A program made the translations under genes and the position numbers. The notes under the pieces were generated by a model. It was not told where the DNA came from and made no database searches. It worked only from the letters and a program-made list of their open reading frames with translations. This document shows, piece by piece, positions 26,682 to 35,308 of a stretch of DNA of 64,000 nucleotides. The stretch's first letter is position 1. The number at the start of each line of letters is the position of its first letter. Origin of the DNA: Polaribacter sp. IC073 (GTDB lineage Bacteria; Bacteroidota; Bacteroidia; Flavobacteriales; Flavobacteriaceae); assembly GCF_007997075.1 (NCBI RefSeq), contig NZ_VORS01000005.1:265880-329879 (forward strand), given 5' to 3'.

Positions 26682-26897
26682 ATGAATTACTTAAAAAAAA
26701 CAACAAGGGTAGAAAGGGGCATTTTAACTTCGACTTATAAACAAGAAGTAAAGAAAGATACTAAAAGAAAGAAGGTTAAGTCGATCTCTAGAATTAAATC
26801 TCTTATTTTAAATCATCAAGGAAAGACTAAAAGTCAGATAGGAGTGATCTTACAAATATCTGTTTTTGTGATTGCCATTGCAGTCATTTCGCTTTAG
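26682..26897 (+). CDS. Small basic protein with a C-terminal membrane helix (hypothetical)
   Basis: From the ATG at 26682 the product has 71 residues. The first 50 are rich in Lys, Arg and Thr, and the end (ISVFVIAIAVISL) is a single hydrophobic helix, suggesting a tail-anchored protein. A longer frame from a GTG at 26643 is possible. No family was recognised and no clear promoter or terminator frames it, so it may be spurious. Confidence 0.4.
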   Translation: MNYLKKTTRVERGILTSTYKQEVKKDTKRKKVKSISRIKSLILNHQGKTKSQIGVILQISVFVIAIAVISL

Positions 26898-26990
26898 TAA
26901 AAAAAATCTTAGAAGTTTCTAACACCTGTGAGGTTTTATATTTGAAAAGCAATTTCTTCTTTTAAGGAAAAAAAATCGTTGGCAAACAGG

Positions 26991-27125
26991 TTCGCGAGAG
27001 CGATTGAAACGGCATCCTTTTTAAATAGAAACAGGTAATTTATTTTAAATATTGAGATTGCTAAGGTCTAGAACTAAGTAAAATTTCTGATGAGACCTTT
27101 AAAAAGATATAGTGTAAAGCGCGGT
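26991..27125. repeat. Dispersed hairpin repeat, type A (diverged copy)
   Basis: The left part (GCGATTGAAACGGCATCCTTT) and the right part (AAAAAGATATAGTGTAAAGC) match the two ends of the type A element, separated by unrelated A/T-rich sequence. It lies downstream of the aminotransferase gene, beyond its terminator. The rest of 26898-26990 shows nothing more. Confidence 0.65.
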
Positions 27126-27155
27126 TTTTTATTTTAAAAATACGCCAAAGCAAAA

Positions 27156-27185
27156 AAAAATCCATCTAAAAATAGATGGATTTAT
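27156..27185 (-). terminator. Terminator of the aminotransferase gene
   Basis: AAATCCATCTA (27158-27168) and TAGATGGATTT (27173-27183) form a perfect stem with a 4-nt loop and flanking A/T runs, about 20 bp after the stop. Confidence 0.85.
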
Positions 27186-27202
27186 AATTTATATAGTGAG
27201 AA

Positions 27203-28396
27203 TTAGTTCTCACTTAAGACTTCTTTGATTCTTTTAATTGCTTCGCGTAGCTGTAATTCTGATGCTGCATAAGACATTCTAATGCAATTTGGTGCACCAA
27301 AAGCATCTCCTGTAACTGTTGCAACATTTGCTTTTTCTAAAATAAATAAAGAAAAGTCATTTGCGTTTTCGATTTTTACACCGTCAATGGTTTTTCCAAA
27401 GAATGCAGAAATATCTGGGAATACATAAAATGCACCTTCCGGAACGTTTACGTTAAAACCATCTATTTCTCTTAACAAACCAACAACAATATTTCTACGT
27501 GTTTTAAATTCATCTACCATGTATTGAATTTTAGAAACTGGTGCTAAAACAGCGGTAATTGCAGCCCTTTGTGCAATACAATTTGCGCCAGAGGTAATTT
27601 GCCCTTGCATTTTTGTACATGCTTTGGCAATCCATTCTGGTGCGCCGATGTAACCAATTCTCCAACCTGTCATTGCAAATGCTTTTGCAAGACCGTTTAC
27701 AGTAATGGTTCTGTCATACATGCTTTCAATGGCAGCAAAACTAAATGGTTTTGCACCATAGTTTATGTGCTCGTAAATTTCATCTGATAAAATAAATATC
27801 TGCGGATGCTTTTCTAAAACGGCAGCCAATGCTCTATATTCTTCTTCACTGTACATAGAACCACTAGGGTTGTTTGGTGAGTTAAAGAAGATCATTTTTG
27901 TTTTTGGCGTAATTGCGCGCTCTAATTGTGCTGGCGTAATTTTAAAATCGTCATCTATAGAAGATGGAATTTCAACATATTTTGCTTCACTTAAAATAGC
28001 AATTGCAGAATAACTAACCCAATAAGGTGCTGGTAATAAAACTTCGTCTCCTGGGTTTAATAAGACCTGCGCAATATTTGCGATAGATTGTTTTGCTCCG
28101 GTAGAAACTACAATTTGATTTGGTGTATATGTTAAATTATTATCGCGCTTAAACTTTGTGCAAATCGCTTCTTTTAACTCTACATACCCGTCTACTGGAG
28201 AATACGAATTGTAATTTTGATTGATTGCTTCTATTGCAGCGTCTTTTATAAAGTCTGGTGTGTTAAAGTCTGGTTCTCCTAAACTCAAACTAATAATATC
28301 TTTTCCAGCTGCTTTTAATTCTCTTGCTTTGGCAGCCATTGCTAAAGTTTGAGATACAGGTAAACTGTTAATTCTGTCCGATAGTGGATGTTTCAT
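27203..28396 (-). CDS. Class I/II pyridoxal-phosphate aminotransferase, aspartate aminotransferase type
   Basis: The 397-residue protein matches the Ib-subgroup aspartate/prephenate aminotransferases. Marks are LSLGEPDFNTP (37-47), STGAKQSI (98-105), NSPNNPSG with the PLP-contacting Asn, SDEIYEH (204-210), the PLP lysine Lys238 in NGLAKAFAMTGWRIGY, and a C-terminal Arg in CIRMSYA for the substrate carboxylate. It links aspartate and oxaloacetate, feeding aspartate to protein and tRNA pathways. It is followed by a clear terminator, while the desaturase gene lies 24 bp upstream on the same strand. Confidence 0.9.
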   Translation of the reverse strand: MKHPLSDRINSLPVSQTLAMAAKARELKAAGKDIISLSLGEPDFNTPDFIKDAAIEAINQNYNSYSPVDGYVELKEAICTKFKRDNNLTYTPNQIVVSTGAKQSIANIAQVLLNPGDEVLLPAPYWVSYSAIAILSEAKYVEIPSSIDDDFKITPAQLERAITPKTKMIFFNSPNNPSGSMYSEEEYRALAAVLEKHPQIFILSDEIYEHINYGAKPFSFAAIESMYDRTITVNGLAKAFAMTGWRIGYIGAPEWIAKACTKMQGQITSGANCIAQRAAITAVLAPVSKIQYMVDEFKTRRNIVVGLLREIDGFNVNVPEGAFYVFPDISAFFGKTIDGVKIENANDFSLFILEKANVATVTGDAFGAPNCIRMSYAASELQLREAIKRIKEVLSEN

Positions 28397-28420
28397 TGTA
28401 CTGTTAGTTGTGTGTTGTTT

Positions 28421-29512
28421 TTATGCTAATTCAGGTTTTTGCCCTAAAACTCCTAAATGCCTAAAATGTTCTACAATGGCTTTACGCATGGTTTCGTATT
28501 CATTATATGGCAAATTAAATTCGATGGCAGTTTCTTTTACAATTTTAGCTAATTTATCATAATGTACATGAGAAATGTGCGGAAAAATATGATGTTCAAC
28601 TTGATGATTTAAACCACCAGTATAGAAATTTACTAACCAATTGCTAGGAGCAAAGTTAGAAGTTGTATATAATTGATGGACTGCCCAAGTGTGTTCTAAA
28701 TTACCGTCTTTATCTGGAATTGGCATTTCTGTATTTGGTACGATATGTGCCAATTGAAAAACCAAACTTAGAATCATACCAGCTGTATAGTGCATTACAA
28801 AAAAGCCGATAATTATTTTCCACCATGCCACATCTAAAACTAATAAAGGTAAGACAATCCAAAGGGCATAATAGGCAACTTTAGAAACAACCAACTTTGT
28901 CCATTCTGTTGTAGGATTTGGAAATTTACCATAAGATAATTTTCTTTTTAAATACCGGTGCATTTGCTTAATATCTGTAGTAATAGCCCAGTTAATTGTT
29001 AACAAACCGTATAAGAAGATAGAATAATATTTTTGAAGTTTATGAATTTTCAACCATTTAGAATGTAGCGAAAAACGAATAATTCTTCCGGCATCTATAT
29101 CTTCATCATGGTCTTTTATATTTGTAAATGTATGGTGTAAAACATTGTGTTGTACCTTCCAGTTATACACATTTCCAGCTAAAATATAAATACTGCTTCC
29201 CATTAACTTATTTACCCATTTTCTTTTAGAAAACGATTCATGATTAGCATCGTGCATTACATTCATACCAACACCAGCCATTCCTATTCCTGTTAAAATC
29301 ATTAGTAAACCCATTGCCCACTGTGGCATAGAAACGGTTAGCACTAATATAAACGGAATTAGAAATAAAGAAAACATAATAATTGCTTTGGTATACAATT
29401 TCCAGTTTCCTGTTCTTTTTAACTCGTTTTCTTTGAAATAAGTATTTACTCTTTTATTTAGAGTTCGAAAGAATTTAGCCTTATCTACTCTTGAGAAATT
29501 TATTGTTTTCAT
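28421..29512 (-). CDS. Membrane fatty acid desaturase
   Basis: The 363-residue integral membrane protein has three histidine boxes for a di-iron centre: HDANH (87-91), HNVLHH (122-127) and HQVEHH near residue 308. About four membrane helices lie between them. The last box with a leading Gln is typical of front-end or acyl-lipid desaturases. These insert a double bond in acyl chains and adjust membrane fluidity in the cold. A cytochrome b5 domain is absent. Its -7 promoter element lies at 29535-29542 and it reads toward the aminotransferase gene 24 bp downstream. Confidence 0.9.
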   Translation of the reverse strand: MKTINFSRVDKAKFFRTLNKRVNTYFKENELKRTGNWKLYTKAIIMFSLFLIPFILVLTVSMPQWAMGLLMILTGIGMAGVGMNVMHDANHESFSKRKWVNKLMGSSIYILAGNVYNWKVQHNVLHHTFTNIKDHDEDIDAGRIIRFSLHSKWLKIHKLQKYYSIFLYGLLTINWAITTDIKQMHRYLKRKLSYGKFPNPTTEWTKLVVSKVAYYALWIVLPLLVLDVAWWKIIIGFFVMHYTAGMILSLVFQLAHIVPNTEMPIPDKDGNLEHTWAVHQLYTTSNFAPSNWLVNFYTGGLNHQVEHHIFPHISHVHYDKLAKIVKETAIEFNLPYNEYETMRKAIVEHFRHLGVLGQKPELA

Positions 29513-29534
29513 TCAGTATTTTAATATTGAGTTG

Positions 29535-29616
29535 CAAAAATAATCTTTTTGAATTTGCTTTTTATGATAAACGTCAGTTTTTGTTACGAATTGTTTGTAA
29601 ACTATAACTATTTTTG
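29535..29616. promoter_or_regulatory. Divergent promoters for the desaturase and rsmG genes
   Basis: On the minus strand TATTTTTG (29535-29542 in plus coordinates) precedes the desaturase gene. On the plus strand TATTTTTG at 29609-29616 precedes rsmG by 20 bp. Both fit the Bacteroidota -7 consensus. Confidence 0.6.
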
Positions 29617-29635
29617 CAAATCAAACATTACTTAG

Positions 29636-30265
29636 ATGGATATCATTCACAAATATTTTAAAGATTTATCAGAAACACAAGTTCAACAATTTAACAAGTT
29701 ACAAGAGTTGTACCAAGATTGGAATTTGAAAATAAATGTTGTTTCAAGAAAAGATATAGACGAATTATATCTACGCCATGTTTTACATTCTTTAGGAATA
29801 GCAAAAGTGGTGCAGTTTAAACCAGGGTCTAAAGTGTTAGATGTTGGTACAGGTGGTGGTTTTCCTGGTATTCCGTTGGCCATTTTATTTCCAGAAACTC
29901 AGTTTCACTTGGTAGATTCTATCGGTAAAAAGATAAAAGTTGTCAATGAAGTTGTAGAAGGTTTAGGTTTAGAAAATGTAAAAACAACCAATGGCAGAGT
30001 AGAAGAAGTGAAAGATACGTATGATTTTATTGTAAGTAGAGCCGTGGCACAAATGGAAACTTTTGTGGGGTGGACTAAAGGTAGAATTGCTAAAAAACAA
30101 AATCACGATTTAAAAAACGGAATTTTATATTTAAAAGGTGGTGATTTATCTGAAGAATTAAAATTATATACGTCTGCTACCATTTATGATTTAACAGATT
30201 ATTTCGAAGAAGATTTTTACGAAACCAAAAAAGTGGTTCATTTAGGGATGAAGTTTAAAGGCTAA
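29636..30265 (+). CDS. rsmG: 16S rRNA (guanine-N7) methyltransferase RsmG
   Basis: The 209-residue protein methylates G527 of 16S rRNA, a change linked to streptomycin response. It contains NVVSRKDIDELYLRHVLHSL and the SAM loop VLDVGTGGGFPGIPLA (67-82), with VSRAVAQMETFVGW further on, all typical of RsmG/GidB. The length fits the family. It is monocistronic with its own promoter and the terminator at 30316. Confidence 0.93.
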   Translation: MDIIHKYFKDLSETQVQQFNKLQELYQDWNLKINVVSRKDIDELYLRHVLHSLGIAKVVQFKPGSKVLDVGTGGGFPGIPLAILFPETQFHLVDSIGKKIKVVNEVVEGLGLENVKTTNGRVEEVKDTYDFIVSRAVAQMETFVGWTKGRIAKKQNHDLKNGILYLKGGDLSEELKLYTSATIYDLTDYFEEDFYETKKVVHLGMKFKG

Positions 30266-30315
30266 TACTTTAAAGTAACCTTTAGAAGTCTTCGATAAAA
30301 AAGAAAATTTATATA

Positions 30316-30343
30316 AAAGATGCACTTTCTAGTGCATCTTTTA
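30316..30343. terminator. Bidirectional terminator between rsmG and the convergent gene
   Basis: AAAGATGCACT and AGTGCATCTTT form a stem with a TTCT loop and T-run, 50 bp after rsmG and 50 bp after the end of the minus-strand gene at 30393. Confidence 0.85.
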
Positions 30344-30392
30344 TATTTTAAACATATTTTTTGAAGTACTTTTATACTTACTAAAGTTGTGT

Positions 30393-31094
30393 TTAGCAGA
30401 TTAACAATAACCTGCTTTGTCCTGTTTTTTCCTTTGGTGCTCGATGCAAACAAGGTAAGACTTTACTTTTAGGATGATCGATTGCCAACTTCCATAAATG
30501 ACCAACTCCTAATTGAATTGGTTTTGCACTTAATTTAGCTTGATAATGTAAATCAAAGAAAAACTCTGTCAAAAATTCTTCAAAACCTTCCCCCTCTTCT
30601 TCTCCATATAATTTTTTAAGTTCTGCTCGTATTTCGGGATTAAGGATTTTTTGAATGGCTTGAGAATTTGGCAATATTTCACTTGATTCGCCAATGTACG
30701 TGCATAAAAACGTGTCGGTTGGTATTGGAGAACGGTCTACATGAAAAGAATAAACATCGGTAGGAAAAAAGGGGAAAGCATCATCTCTGTCGTAATTTTT
30801 TATGATATTAAGAGTTGGGGATGCACCATGTTTTTTTAATAGTTTCATGTCATTTAAAAGAAGATTACGAGCAAGTTGCCCTTGTTCACTTAATTGTAGT
30901 TCAAGAAGTTCTTCTGGGTGAAGTTCTGCTATATTTTCATTTTGTGTTCCCTTTTTAACAATTTCAGAAAAATCACCTCTTAATTTACGCTCCCAGCGCA
31001 TTGCATTTATTTCTCCATGAAATGGCGAAGAAATTAGGTCTTTAAAATTGGTTACATTCTGAATTTGATTCTCGGTGTGAGCTAAATCGATCAT
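30393..31094 (-). CDS. Conserved protein of unknown function, weakly DUF1826-like
   Basis: The 233-residue protein is soluble with no signal peptide. The middle VYSFHVDRSPIPTDTFLCTYIGESSEILP and the end PCLHRAPKEKTGQSRLLLI recall DUF1826 proteins, where an Arg or His pair near such segments suggests a cupin or 2-oxoglutarate-oxygenase-like fold. That link is only by eye and uncertain. It lies 70 bp downstream of the glutaminase gene on the same strand and may be co-transcribed with it. Confidence 0.6.
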   Translation of the reverse strand: MIDLAHTENQIQNVTNFKDLISSPFHGEINAMRWERKLRGDFSEIVKKGTQNENIAELHPEELLELQLSEQGQLARNLLLNDMKLLKKHGASPTLNIIKNYDRDDAFPFFPTDVYSFHVDRSPIPTDTFLCTYIGESSEILPNSQAIQKILNPEIRAELKKLYGEEEGEGFEEFLTEFFFDLHYQAKLSAKPIQLGVGHLWKLAIDHPKSKVLPCLHRAPKEKTGQSRLLLIC

Positions 31095-31164
31095 AATAAT
31101 GGGTGACTTTAATACTAATATGAAATCATTTTTAGGACTTGTTATGTTTTTTTTGATAAAATTC

Positions 31165-32085
31165 TTAAAAAATAGAAGAAGCAGTTTTTGTTGTAAACTT
31201 TTCTAAAAACAACATTCCTTTGTAAGAATTTCCTTTTTCGTTTAATTTCGGACTCCAAACTGTCATACAGAATTTATCTGGATGAATAGCAATAATACCG
31301 CCACCGACACCACTTTTTCCTGGCAAACCAACACGAAAAGCAAACTCGCCAGATTCATCATAAAAACCACAAGTAAGCATTACTGCATTTATCCTTTTTG
31401 CTTCATTCATAGTAAGTATTCTTTTTCCTTTTACAGTTGTATAAAAATCGTCAGCTAAATATAAAAAGATTTGAGAAAGCTCTTTACAGTTCATTTCTAA
31501 GGAACAGATATGAAAGTAGAAATCTAAGACATCATCAACATTATTCTTAATGTTTCCAAAAGATTTTATAAAATTACACAAAGCAACATTTCTAAAACCA
31601 ACACTTTTTTCTGATTGTGCAACTTTCTCATTGTAGCTTAAAGAGGTATTGTTAGAAATCTCTTTACAAAAATTCAAAAAATCTTCTTTCGGATTTTCTA
31701 AATGACTCAATAAAACATCACAAACTACAAGTGCACCAGAATTTATAAACGGATTTCTAGGTTTTCCTAAATCTGCTTCTAATTGTAAAAGTGAGTTAAA
31801 AGGGTTTCCAGAAGGCTCTACGTCAACTCTTTTCCATAACGGTTCCCCTTCTAATTTGTAAGCGAAGGTTAATGACAATATTTTAGCAATACTTTGTATG
31901 GAAAATTTCTTTTCAAAATCACCCACTCCAAAACTTTCTTTATTGATGGTTGTAATGTTTATCCCTAAATTATCAGGAGCTACAAATGCCAACTCAGGAA
32001 TATAATCCGCTATTTTCCCTGTATCTTCAACATCTTTTAAATCTAAATAAATGTCTTCAATTATTTTTTTATAGTTTTCCATCAA
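31165..32085 (-). CDS. glsA: Glutaminase (serine-dependent beta-lactamase fold)
   Basis: The 306-residue protein hydrolyses glutamine to glutamate and ammonia. The catalytic Ser65-x-x-Lys68 lies in KFSIQSIAK; EPSGNPFNSL and NPFINSGALVV carry the conserved Asn ligands, and LPGKSGVGGGI is the C-terminal motif. The length and order match bacterial GlsA. Two ATG codons open the frame, and either may be used. In this genome GatCAB is an alternative consumer of glutamine amide nitrogen. Confidence 0.93.
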   Translation of the reverse strand: MMENYKKIIEDIYLDLKDVEDTGKIADYIPELAFVAPDNLGINITTINKESFGVGDFEKKFSIQSIAKILSLTFAYKLEGEPLWKRVDVEPSGNPFNSLLQLEADLGKPRNPFINSGALVVCDVLLSHLENPKEDFLNFCKEISNNTSLSYNEKVAQSEKSVGFRNVALCNFIKSFGNIKNNVDDVLDFYFHICSLEMNCKELSQIFLYLADDFYTTVKGKRILTMNEAKRINAVMLTCGFYDESGEFAFRVGLPGKSGVGGGIIAIHPDKFCMTVWSPKLNEKGNSYKGMLFLEKFTTKTASSIF

Positions 32086-32463
32086 TAATTTAATATTTGT
32101 GCAACAAACTTATAAAAAAATACTTTTATGAAATAATGGAAAATAACAATTCAAAATTTTATTATCCATTTAAAATTAAAAGAATTTTTCGTAGCAAAAA
32201 AAAACAATGGGAAAAAAGCAATTAGAAAGTTATTTCTATAGAAAAGTACATCTCAATTTATTGTTCGCACTAATCTTAGAAGAATTTTCCTCAAAATTTT
32301 TATGAACTCGCCCTCATTTTTACAAGCATAAAAAAAAAGGTAAGAACGATTAGCATAAAATGGATTCAGTTTAAATAGCATTTTGAAATAAAATTACATT
32401 TCTTTTTCGTAAAACACTGCGAATATTCAGTATATTAGTTGGGACTAATTAATATATTAAAAG
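32086..32463. other. Intergenic region, no gene seen
   Basis: Very AT-rich DNA between the glutaminase start and two small membrane-protein genes. No reading frame above background and no strong hairpin were noted. Confidence 0.5.
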
Positions 32464-32634
32464 ATGAAAATTTTTATTTTAAAGTGGTATCCAATTATTT
32501 TGGCATTCCTTTGTTTATTATACTCCGTAGGATATGGCTTATTAGGCATGACAGATGAAGCTCAATACTCAGCACATTGGCCAGGTACAATATTATTGTT
32601 TGCAATAGCAATTAGACAAAGAAGAACCAAATGA
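32464..32634 (+). CDS. Small membrane protein (56 residues)
   Basis: The frame starts at the ATG at 32464 and encodes a short protein with two hydrophobic stretches (YPIILAFLCLLYSVGYGLL and HWPGTILLFAIAI) and a basic C-terminus (RQRRTK). It overlaps the next gene by ATGA at 32631-32634, a classic translational-coupling junction, which supports both as real genes. Function unknown. Confidence 0.55.
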   Translation: MKIFILKWYPIILAFLCLLYSVGYGLLGMTDEAQYSAHWPGTILLFAIAIRQRRTK

Positions 32635-32753
32635 GTATAGGATTTTTTATAGTAGGGGGTATCATATTCTCGCTATATATAGGGCTAACCTTATGGAACA
32701 TATATGTATCAAGCAAGAATAGTAAAAAAGAAAATTACCCAGACAAAAAGTAA
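32631..32753 (+). CDS. Small membrane protein (40 residues), coupled to the preceding gene
   Basis: The frame starts at the ATG of the ATGA overlap at 32631. The product has one membrane helix (FFIVGGIIFSLYIGLTLWNIYV) followed by a short charged tail (SSKNSKKENYPDKK). Single-helix proteins of this size often modulate larger membrane complexes. No partner gene is evident here. DNA from 32754 to 32940 holds no gene. Confidence 0.5.
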   Translation: MSIGFFIVGGIIFSLYIGLTLWNIYVSSKNSKKENYPDKK

Positions 32754-32940
32754 AAGGTAGTTTTTTCGTTTTTAGGTATCGTTGCAGGCTAATTTAGTTT
32801 GCAACGAACTAGCGCAATAAAACCAACGAGTATTGTAAAGCTTTTTTTTTAGGTTGATAATGGTCTTGGATTATTGTAAAGCTTCCCGAAGATATTCTAA
32901 GGGTTCTAGCTTTGTTACAGAAAATTAGCTTATAAAGTAA

Positions 32941-32971
32941 AAAAGGAATTACATGTTGTAATTCCTTTTTT
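32941..32971. terminator. Bidirectional terminator beyond lysS
   Basis: AAAAGGAATTACA and its perfect complement enclose a TGT loop (13-bp stem). It lies downstream of lysS, which reads leftward, and also downstream of the two small plus-strand genes. Confidence 0.8.
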
Positions 32972-32975
32972 ACTG

Positions 32976-33062
32976 TTTTATCATTCCTGCGAAGGCAGGA
33001 ATCTAAACTTTATTTTTATGAGATTCCTCAATCGCTTAAAAAAGCTCATTTCGGAATGACAG
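32976..33062. repeat. Dispersed hairpin repeat, type C (copy 1)
   Basis: CATTCCTGCGAAGGCAGGAATC opens the element and GCTCATTTCGGAATGACAGG closes it; the outer ends are complementary. Its right half recurs at 36540-36588. It lies between lysS and the terminator at 32941. Confidence 0.7.
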
Positions 33063-33072
33063 GCGTTGTATT

Positions 33073-34767
33073 TTATAAAAGCTCTACAAACAAACCTTCA
33101 TCGGTTTTAGATACTTTGGCAACATCTTTCTTTGTTAAACCTTTAATGGTTTTGTCCCATTTCTTGTTAGACAAACCAGATTGAATTTTTAAATCGTTTA
33201 AATCGATTTTTTCAGCTTTCGTAATAATTGCTAAAACGGTTTTTTCTTCATCGTTTAATTCTATAGAAGGTGCTTTTTTCTCTGGTCTCATTTGAGGAAA
33301 GAAAAGTACTTCTTGTATCGATTGATTGTTGGTTAAGAACATAATTAAACGGTCCATTCCAATTCCCATACCAGATGTTGGTGGCATACCATATTCTAAA
33401 GCTCTTAAGAAATCTTCATCTATAAATTCAGTCGCTTCATCATCTCCTTTTTGTGCTAATTTTAATTGATGCTCAAAACGTTCACGTTGGTCAATTGGGT
33501 CGTTTAATTCAGAATATGCATTTGCAATTTCTTTACCACAAACCATTAACTCAAAACGCTCTGTTAATTCTGGGTTGTCTCTGTGTTCTTTACAAAGTGG
33601 AGACATTTCTTTCGGATAATCGGTAATAAAAGTTGGCTGAATGTAGTTTCCTTCACATTTTTCACCAAAAATTTCATCAATTAATTTTCCTTTCCCCATC
33701 GTTTCATCGACAGGAATATTCATGCCTTTTGCAGCTTCTCTAATTTGATCCTCTGTTTTTCCATTAATGTCAAAACCAGTAAAATGTTTAATAGAATCTG
33801 CCATGGTTACTCTTGCGTATGGCGCTTTAAAGTCTATTTTGTGTTCACCAAAAGTAGCTTCAGAAGTTCCGTTTACCGCAATTGCACAATGCTCTAAAAG
33901 TTGCTCACAGAAATCCATCATCCAATTGTAATCTTTGTACGAAACATAGATTTCCATGGCAGTAAATTCAGGATTATGCGTTCTGTCCATTCCTTCATTT
34001 CTAAAGTTTTTCGAGAATTCATACACGCCATCAAAACCACCAACAATTAATCTTTTAAGATACAATTCATTCGCTATTCTCATGTACAACGGAATGTCTA
34101 AAGAATTGTGATGTGTTATAAAAGGTCTTGCTGCTGCACCACCAGGAATTGGTTGTAAAACCGGCGTTTCAACTTCAAAATAACCAGCGTCATTAAAGAA
34201 AGAACGCATGGCGTTAAACAATTTTGTTCTCTTAATAAACACCTCTTTTACGTGCGGATTCACCACTAAATCTGCATACCGTTGTCTGTAACGCATCTCT
34301 GGGTCTGTAAAAGCGTCAAAAGTAACACCATCTTTTACTTTAGGCATTGGCAAAGGTTTTAACGCTTTACTCAATACTTTAAAAGATTTTACTTTTACGG
34401 TTTTCTCACCTACTTTAGTTGTAAATAATTCACCTTCAACCCCTATAAAATCACCTAAATCTAGTAATTTTTTAAAGACATCATTGTACAAAGTTTTATC
34501 TTCTCCGGCACAAATTTCATCTCTGTTAAAATAAAGCTGAATTCTACCTTCACCATCTTGCAACTGCGCAAAAGAAGCTTTTCCTTGAATATTTATAACC
34601 ATTAAACGGCCTGCAATAACCACCTGTTTACTTTCTGCGTAGTGCTCTTTTATTTCTTTCGAGTTAGTATCTACTGGAAATAAATCTGCAGGATACGGGT
34701 TGATCCCCAAATCTCTTAACTTTGCTAGCTTTTCTCTACGTACAACTTCTTGTTCTGATAATTGCAT
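33073..34767 (-). CDS. lysS: Lysyl-tRNA synthetase, class II
   Basis: The 564-residue protein charges tRNA(Lys). An N-terminal OB-fold (to about residue 170) contains AGRLMVINIQGKASFAQLQDGEGRIQ; motif 2 is NFRNEGMDRTHNPEFTAME and motif 3 GMGIGMDRLIMFL. After the normal end of the catalytic domain (PQMRPE) it has an extra C-terminal segment of about 70 residues resembling a small winged helix, longer than E. coli LysS. Its promoter (CAAAGATA at 34801-34808, that is TATCTTTG on the minus strand) lies 34 bp upstream. Confidence 0.95.
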   Translation of the reverse strand: MQLSEQEVVRREKLAKLRDLGINPYPADLFPVDTNSKEIKEHYAESKQVVIAGRLMVINIQGKASFAQLQDGEGRIQLYFNRDEICAGEDKTLYNDVFKKLLDLGDFIGVEGELFTTKVGEKTVKVKSFKVLSKALKPLPMPKVKDGVTFDAFTDPEMRYRQRYADLVVNPHVKEVFIKRTKLFNAMRSFFNDAGYFEVETPVLQPIPGGAAARPFITHHNSLDIPLYMRIANELYLKRLIVGGFDGVYEFSKNFRNEGMDRTHNPEFTAMEIYVSYKDYNWMMDFCEQLLEHCAIAVNGTSEATFGEHKIDFKAPYARVTMADSIKHFTGFDINGKTEDQIREAAKGMNIPVDETMGKGKLIDEIFGEKCEGNYIQPTFITDYPKEMSPLCKEHRDNPELTERFELMVCGKEIANAYSELNDPIDQRERFEHQLKLAQKGDDEATEFIDEDFLRALEYGMPPTSGMGIGMDRLIMFLTNNQSIQEVLFFPQMRPEKKAPSIELNDEEKTVLAIITKAEKIDLNDLKIQSGLSNKKWDKTIKGLTKKDVAKVSKTDEGLFVELL

Positions 34768-34800
34768 TTCTTATATATTAGTGATAATTTTTAAAGACTG

Positions 34801-34808
34801 CAAAGATA
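34801..34808 (-). promoter_or_regulatory. lysS promoter -7 element
   Basis: On the minus strand TATCTTTG fits TAnnTTTG, with a short leader before the lysS ATG at 34767. Confidence 0.6.
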
Positions 34809-34856
34809 CAACGTTATAATAATTTGGCAATTGAAGATTTCGATAAAATAAGAATA

Positions 34857-34891
34857 TTTTATTGTAGATATCATAAAACGTTGTATATTTG
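34857..34891 (+). promoter_or_regulatory. Strong consensus promoter of a candidate small RNA
   Basis: A TTG element ending at 34864 is followed after 19 bp by TATATTTG (34884-34891), a very good match to the Bacteroidota -33/-7 consensus. Transcription would begin near 34896-34899, and no reading frame of note follows. Confidence 0.65.
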
Positions 34892-34895
34892 CCCG

Positions 34896-35004
34896 CTACT
34901 TTTTGTTGAAGTAGCATTTAGTTGTGTTGTTTGGCACTTTATAAAAAGTGTCGTGGTTTTGTTAACCAATGGAAAGCTTCCCTTAAATGGGACGCTTTTT
35001 TTTT
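34896..35004 (+). ncRNA. Candidate small RNA of about 105 nt with promoter and terminator
   Basis: After the promoter the sequence can fold into successive stems: GCTACTT/AAGTAGC (34895-34915), GGCACTTT/AAAGTGTC (34933-34952), TGGTT/AACCA (34954-34968), and a terminator stem AAAGCTTCCC/GGGACGCTTT (34973-34998) with a run of T. The next gene downstream is on the other strand, so this is not a leader. Size and location suit a structured regulatory RNA; a 6S-like RNA is one possibility, but no family signature was verified. Confidence 0.5.
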
Positions 35005-35021
35005 GCTCTTTATTTTTTTTT

Positions 35022-35110
35022 GAAGCTACTTCCAGCTTTCCGCACTCGCTTTTTTTATTCAGAAATAGCATAAAAAAGAGCTCAAACAAATGCTTCAATC
35101 TGGGCTAAAC
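35022..35110. repeat. Dispersed hairpin repeat, type A (copy 2, inverted)
   Basis: The reverse complement begins TTTAGCCCAGATTGAAGCA and ends AAGCTGGAAGTAGCTTC, a close match to 14484-14562, including the TTTGAGCTC segment and GCGAGTGCG. It lies just past the small RNA terminator. The remaining DNA to 35308 holds no gene. Confidence 0.8.
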
Positions 35111-35308
35111 ATTTTTACGAGCGTACTTAAAAGACGTAAAAGAAGACCAAGTAATTGTTTCAATCATAGAAATACTAAACCGGTGAAGACCTATTTTAAA
35201 TTTTAGTTTCTTTTTATCAATGAAATAGAAATATAACAAACAAATTGCTTCAAGATTTTTCCTCACAATTACACATTATAAAAGATGTTTTCTATGTGTT
35301 TTAAGGCA

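Noticed and set aside
34824..35108. Open frames on both strands in the lysS-DUF456 gap
   Set aside because: They overlap each other, the candidate small RNA and a dispersed repeat; composition is low-complexity and no family fits.
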